DNA of 7,133 nucleotides, taken from the NCBI GenBank assembly GCA_021798675.1, contig JAJZGE010000084.1:1-7133 (forward strand), in the 5' to 3' direction. The position numbers were made by a program, and so were the translations under genes. A model generated the notes under the pieces. The model made no database searches. It was not told where the DNA came from and was given only the letters and a program-made list of their open reading frames with translations. This DNA comes from Pseudomonadota bacterium (GTDB taxonomy: Bacteria; Pseudomonadota; Gammaproteobacteria; Xanthomonadales; Rhodanobacteraceae). Each line of letters starts with the position of its first letter. Position 1 is the first letter of the stretch. Positions 5,212 through 7,133 of this stretch are shown here, in pieces.

Positions 5212-7133
5212 ATGTCCGTCCTGTTGACCCTGCTCGCTGCACTGGTAGCTACCGGTGCCTGTGCCTATCACCGCAGCAGCCTGCGTACCTGGGCCATTGT
5301 CACGCTGGTGACCACCCTGGTGGTGGGACTGCTGACGCACGCGCTGTGGACGATGGCGATCCTGCTGATCATCGAGGCGGCGATCGCCGCGCCGCTGCTG
5401 CTGGTGGATTTCCGTCGCCGGCAGATCAGCGCGCCGCTGCTGAAACTGTTCGCCAAGGTCACGCCGAAACTGTCCGACACCGAGCAGACCGCGCTGGAGG
5501 CGGGCACGGTCGGCTTCGAGGGCGAGCTGTTCTCCGGCAAGCCGGACTGGCGTCAGCTGCTGAAACAGCCGAAGCCTGAATTGAGCGTGGAGGAGCAGGC
5601 GTTCCTCGACGGCCCGGTGGAGCAACTCTGCGGCATGCTCGACGACTGGCAGATCACCCACGAGCTGGCCGACCTGCCGCCGGACGTCTGGGCGTTCCTG
5701 AAGCAGCACAAGTTCTTCGGCATGATCATCCCGAAGCGCTACAACGGGCTGGAGTTTTCAGCCCTGGCGCATTCGGCGGTGCTGCAGAAGCTGGCCACGA
5801 TGTCGGCCACGGTCGCCTCCACCGTGGCCGTGCCCAACTCGCTCGGGCCGGCCGAGCTGCTGCTGCATTACGGCAGCGACGAGCAGAAGAACCACTACCT
5901 GCCGCGGCTTGCGGTGGGCGAAGAGATTCCCTGCTTCGCGCTGACCGGCCCGTACGCCGGCTCCGACGCCACCTCGATTCCCGACTTCGGCATTGTCTGC
6001 CGGCAGGCCGTGGACGGCGTCGACACGCTGGGTATCCGGCTCACCTTCGACAAGCACTACATCACGCTGGCGCCGATTGCCACGGTGGTCGGCCTGGCGT
6101 TCCGCATGTACGACCCCGAGCACCTGCTGGGCGAGAAGGAGGATCTGGGCATCACGCTGGCGCTGTTGCCGCGCGCGACCCCGGGCCTGCAGATCGGCCG
6201 CCGCCATCTCCCGCTGAACGTGCCGTTCCAGAACGGGCCGGTGCACGGCAAGGACGTGTTCGTGCCGCTGTCCACGCTGATCGGCGGCCCGCACATGGCC
6301 GGTCACGGCTGGCGCATGCTGGTGGAATGCCTGTCGGTCGGTCGCGCCATCTCGTTGCCGTCCAATGCCACCGGCGGCGTGCGCGCCGCGGTGGCGTCGG
6401 TGGGCGCGTATGCGCGCATGCGCAAGCAGTTCGGGCTGGCGATCGCCCGCTTCGAGGGCGTGGAGGAGGCGCTCGCGCGCATCGGTGGCCTGACCTATGC
6501 CACCGCCGCGTTGTCGCGCGCCACCGCCGCGGCGGTCGATCGCGGCGAGAAGCCGGCGGTGCCGTCGGCGATCGCGAAGTACCACGCCACCGAATGGGGT
6601 CGCCAGGTAGCAGCTGACGCGATGGACGTGCTCGGCGGCAAGGGCGTGCAACTGGGCCCGAAAAACTACGCCGGCCGCGCCTGGCAGGGCGTGCCGATCG
6701 CGATCACGGTGGAAGGCGCCAACATCATGACGCGCAGCCTGATGATCTTCGGTCAGGGTGCGATCCGCTGCCATCCCTACGTGCTGAAGGAAATGCAGGC
6801 GCTGGCGATCACCGACCGCGGCGAGCAGCTGCGTACCTTCGACCGCCTGCTGTTCGGGCACATCGGCTTCGGCATCTCCAACGCCGTGCGCAGCTTCGTG
6901 CTGGGACTCACCGGCTCACGGCTGGGGGAGAGTGCCGGCGACGCGTATACGCGTCGCTACTACCGCAAGCTCGACCGCTACTCGGCCGCGCTGGCGCTGT
7001 GCGCCGACGTGTTCATGGGCGTGCTCGGTGGCAAGCTGAAATTCAAGGAAAAGCTGTCGGCGCGCCTCGGCGACGTGCTCAGCTATCTGTACATCGCCAG
7101 CGCCATGCTCAAGCGGTACGAGGACAGCGGTCG
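5212..7133 (+). CDS. fadE: FadE-type acyl-CoA dehydrogenase, C-terminus missing
   Basis: The frame is open from 5212 to the right edge, giving 640 residues of a family usually about 815 long. FadE uses FAD to oxidise acyl-CoA to trans-2-enoyl-CoA, the first step of beta-oxidation. Two hydrophobic segments (about 2-19 and 27-67) predict attachment to the inner membrane, as for E. coli FadE. The dehydrogenase N-terminal domain follows, with the diagnostic LSVEEQAFLDGPVEQLC and WQITHELADLPPDVW stretch (125-160) and MIIPKRYNGLEFSA (171-184). The FAD/substrate loop is ALTGPYAGSDA (243-253), and the C-terminal helical domain has the catalytic glutamate in ITVEGAN (Glu501). FGQGAIRCHPYVLKEM leads into the FadE-specific extra C-terminal domain (DUF1974-like) from about 520. 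GAGGTG at 5201-5206, overlapping the hydrolase stop, is a good ribosome site five bases before the ATG. The gene is probably co-transcribed with the hydrolase and under TetR control. An antisense frame at 5758-6861 is a shadow. Confidence 0.96.
   Translation, partial: MSVLLTLLAALVATGACAYHRSSLRTWAIVTLVTTLVVGLLTHALWTMAILLIIEAAIAAPLLLVDFRRRQISAPLLKLFAKVTPKLSDTEQTALEAGTVGFEGELFSGKPDWRQLLKQPKPELSVEEQAFLDGPVEQLCGMLDDWQITHELADLPPDVWAFLKQHKFFGMIIPKRYNGLEFSALAHSAVLQKLATMSATVASTVAVPNSLGPAELLLHYGSDEQKNHYLPRLAVGEEIPCFALTGPYAGSDATSIPDFGIVCRQAVDGVDTLGIRLTFDKHYITLAPIATVVGLAFRMYDPEHLLGEKEDLGITLALLPRATPGLQIGRRHLPLNVPFQNGPVHGKDVFVPLSTLIGGPHMAGHGWRMLVECLSVGRAISLPSNATGGVRAAVASVGAYARMRKQFGLAIARFEGVEEALARIGGLTYATAALSRATAAAVDRGEKPAVPSAIAKYHATEWGRQVAADAMDVLGGKGVQLGPKNYAGRAWQGVPIAITVEGANIMTRSLMIFGQGAIRCHPYVLKEMQALAITDRGEQLRTFDRLLFGHIGFGISNAVRSFVLGLTGSRLGESAGDAYTRRYYRKLDRYSAALALCADVFMGVLGGKLKFKEKLSARLGDVLSYLYIASAMLKRYEDSG

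Noticed and set aside
4165..5709. Upstream extension of the tetR frame by more than 500 codons
   Set aside because: The extension is antisense to the hydrolase and fadE, has shadow-frame composition, and TetR proteins begin just before the HTH, which fits the start at 4164.
5758..6861. 367-codon open frame on the minus strand inside fadE
   Set aside because: It is antisense to conserved FadE motifs, and its composition is His/Arg/Gly/Ala-rich without recognisable domains.

Overview
The window is high-GC bacterial chromosome. It carries seven protein genes and no RNA gene, insertion sequence or CRISPR array that I can see. A GTP-type phosphoenolpyruvate carboxykinase, a long membrane-associated FadE-type acyl-CoA dehydrogenase and an ECF sigma / anti-sigma / DUF4097-like cluster together suggest a gammaproteobacterium of the Xanthomonadales, perhaps Rhodanobacteraceae. 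This placement is an inference from gene content. It looks like core metabolic DNA, not a mobile island.

Layout: five genes lie on the minus strand. Reading leftward from about 4164 they are a TetR-family regulator (3586-4164), pckG (1684-3462), an ECF sigma factor (1009-1554), a one-pass membrane protein that is probably its anti-sigma factor (551-1009, overlapping the sigma stop by one base), and an exported DUF4097-like beta-solenoid protein that runs off the left edge (1-540). Two genes lie on the plus strand: an alpha/beta hydrolase (4303-5202) and fadE (5212 to beyond the right edge), spaced as an operon.

The tetR and hydrolase genes diverge from a 138-bp region (4165-4302), the most information-rich non-coding stretch here. 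It holds a candidate sigma-70 promoter for each direction. Each predicted transcription start falls on or within a base of the annotated start codon, and neither gene has a recognisable Shine-Dalgarno sequence, so both transcripts may be leaderless. Palindromes sharing the heptamer CGTATGG overlap both -10 elements, which fits a TetR protein repressing itself and the hydrolase-fadE operon.

Functionally, FadE performs the first oxidation of fatty acyl-CoA and PEP carboxykinase opens gluconeogenesis from oxaloacetate, so the centre and right of the window suit growth on fatty acids or other gluconeogenic carbon. The left cluster is a separate envelope-signalling unit. I found no clearly new system. 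The best leads are the divergent, possibly leaderless control region and the sigma/anti-sigma/solenoid cluster.
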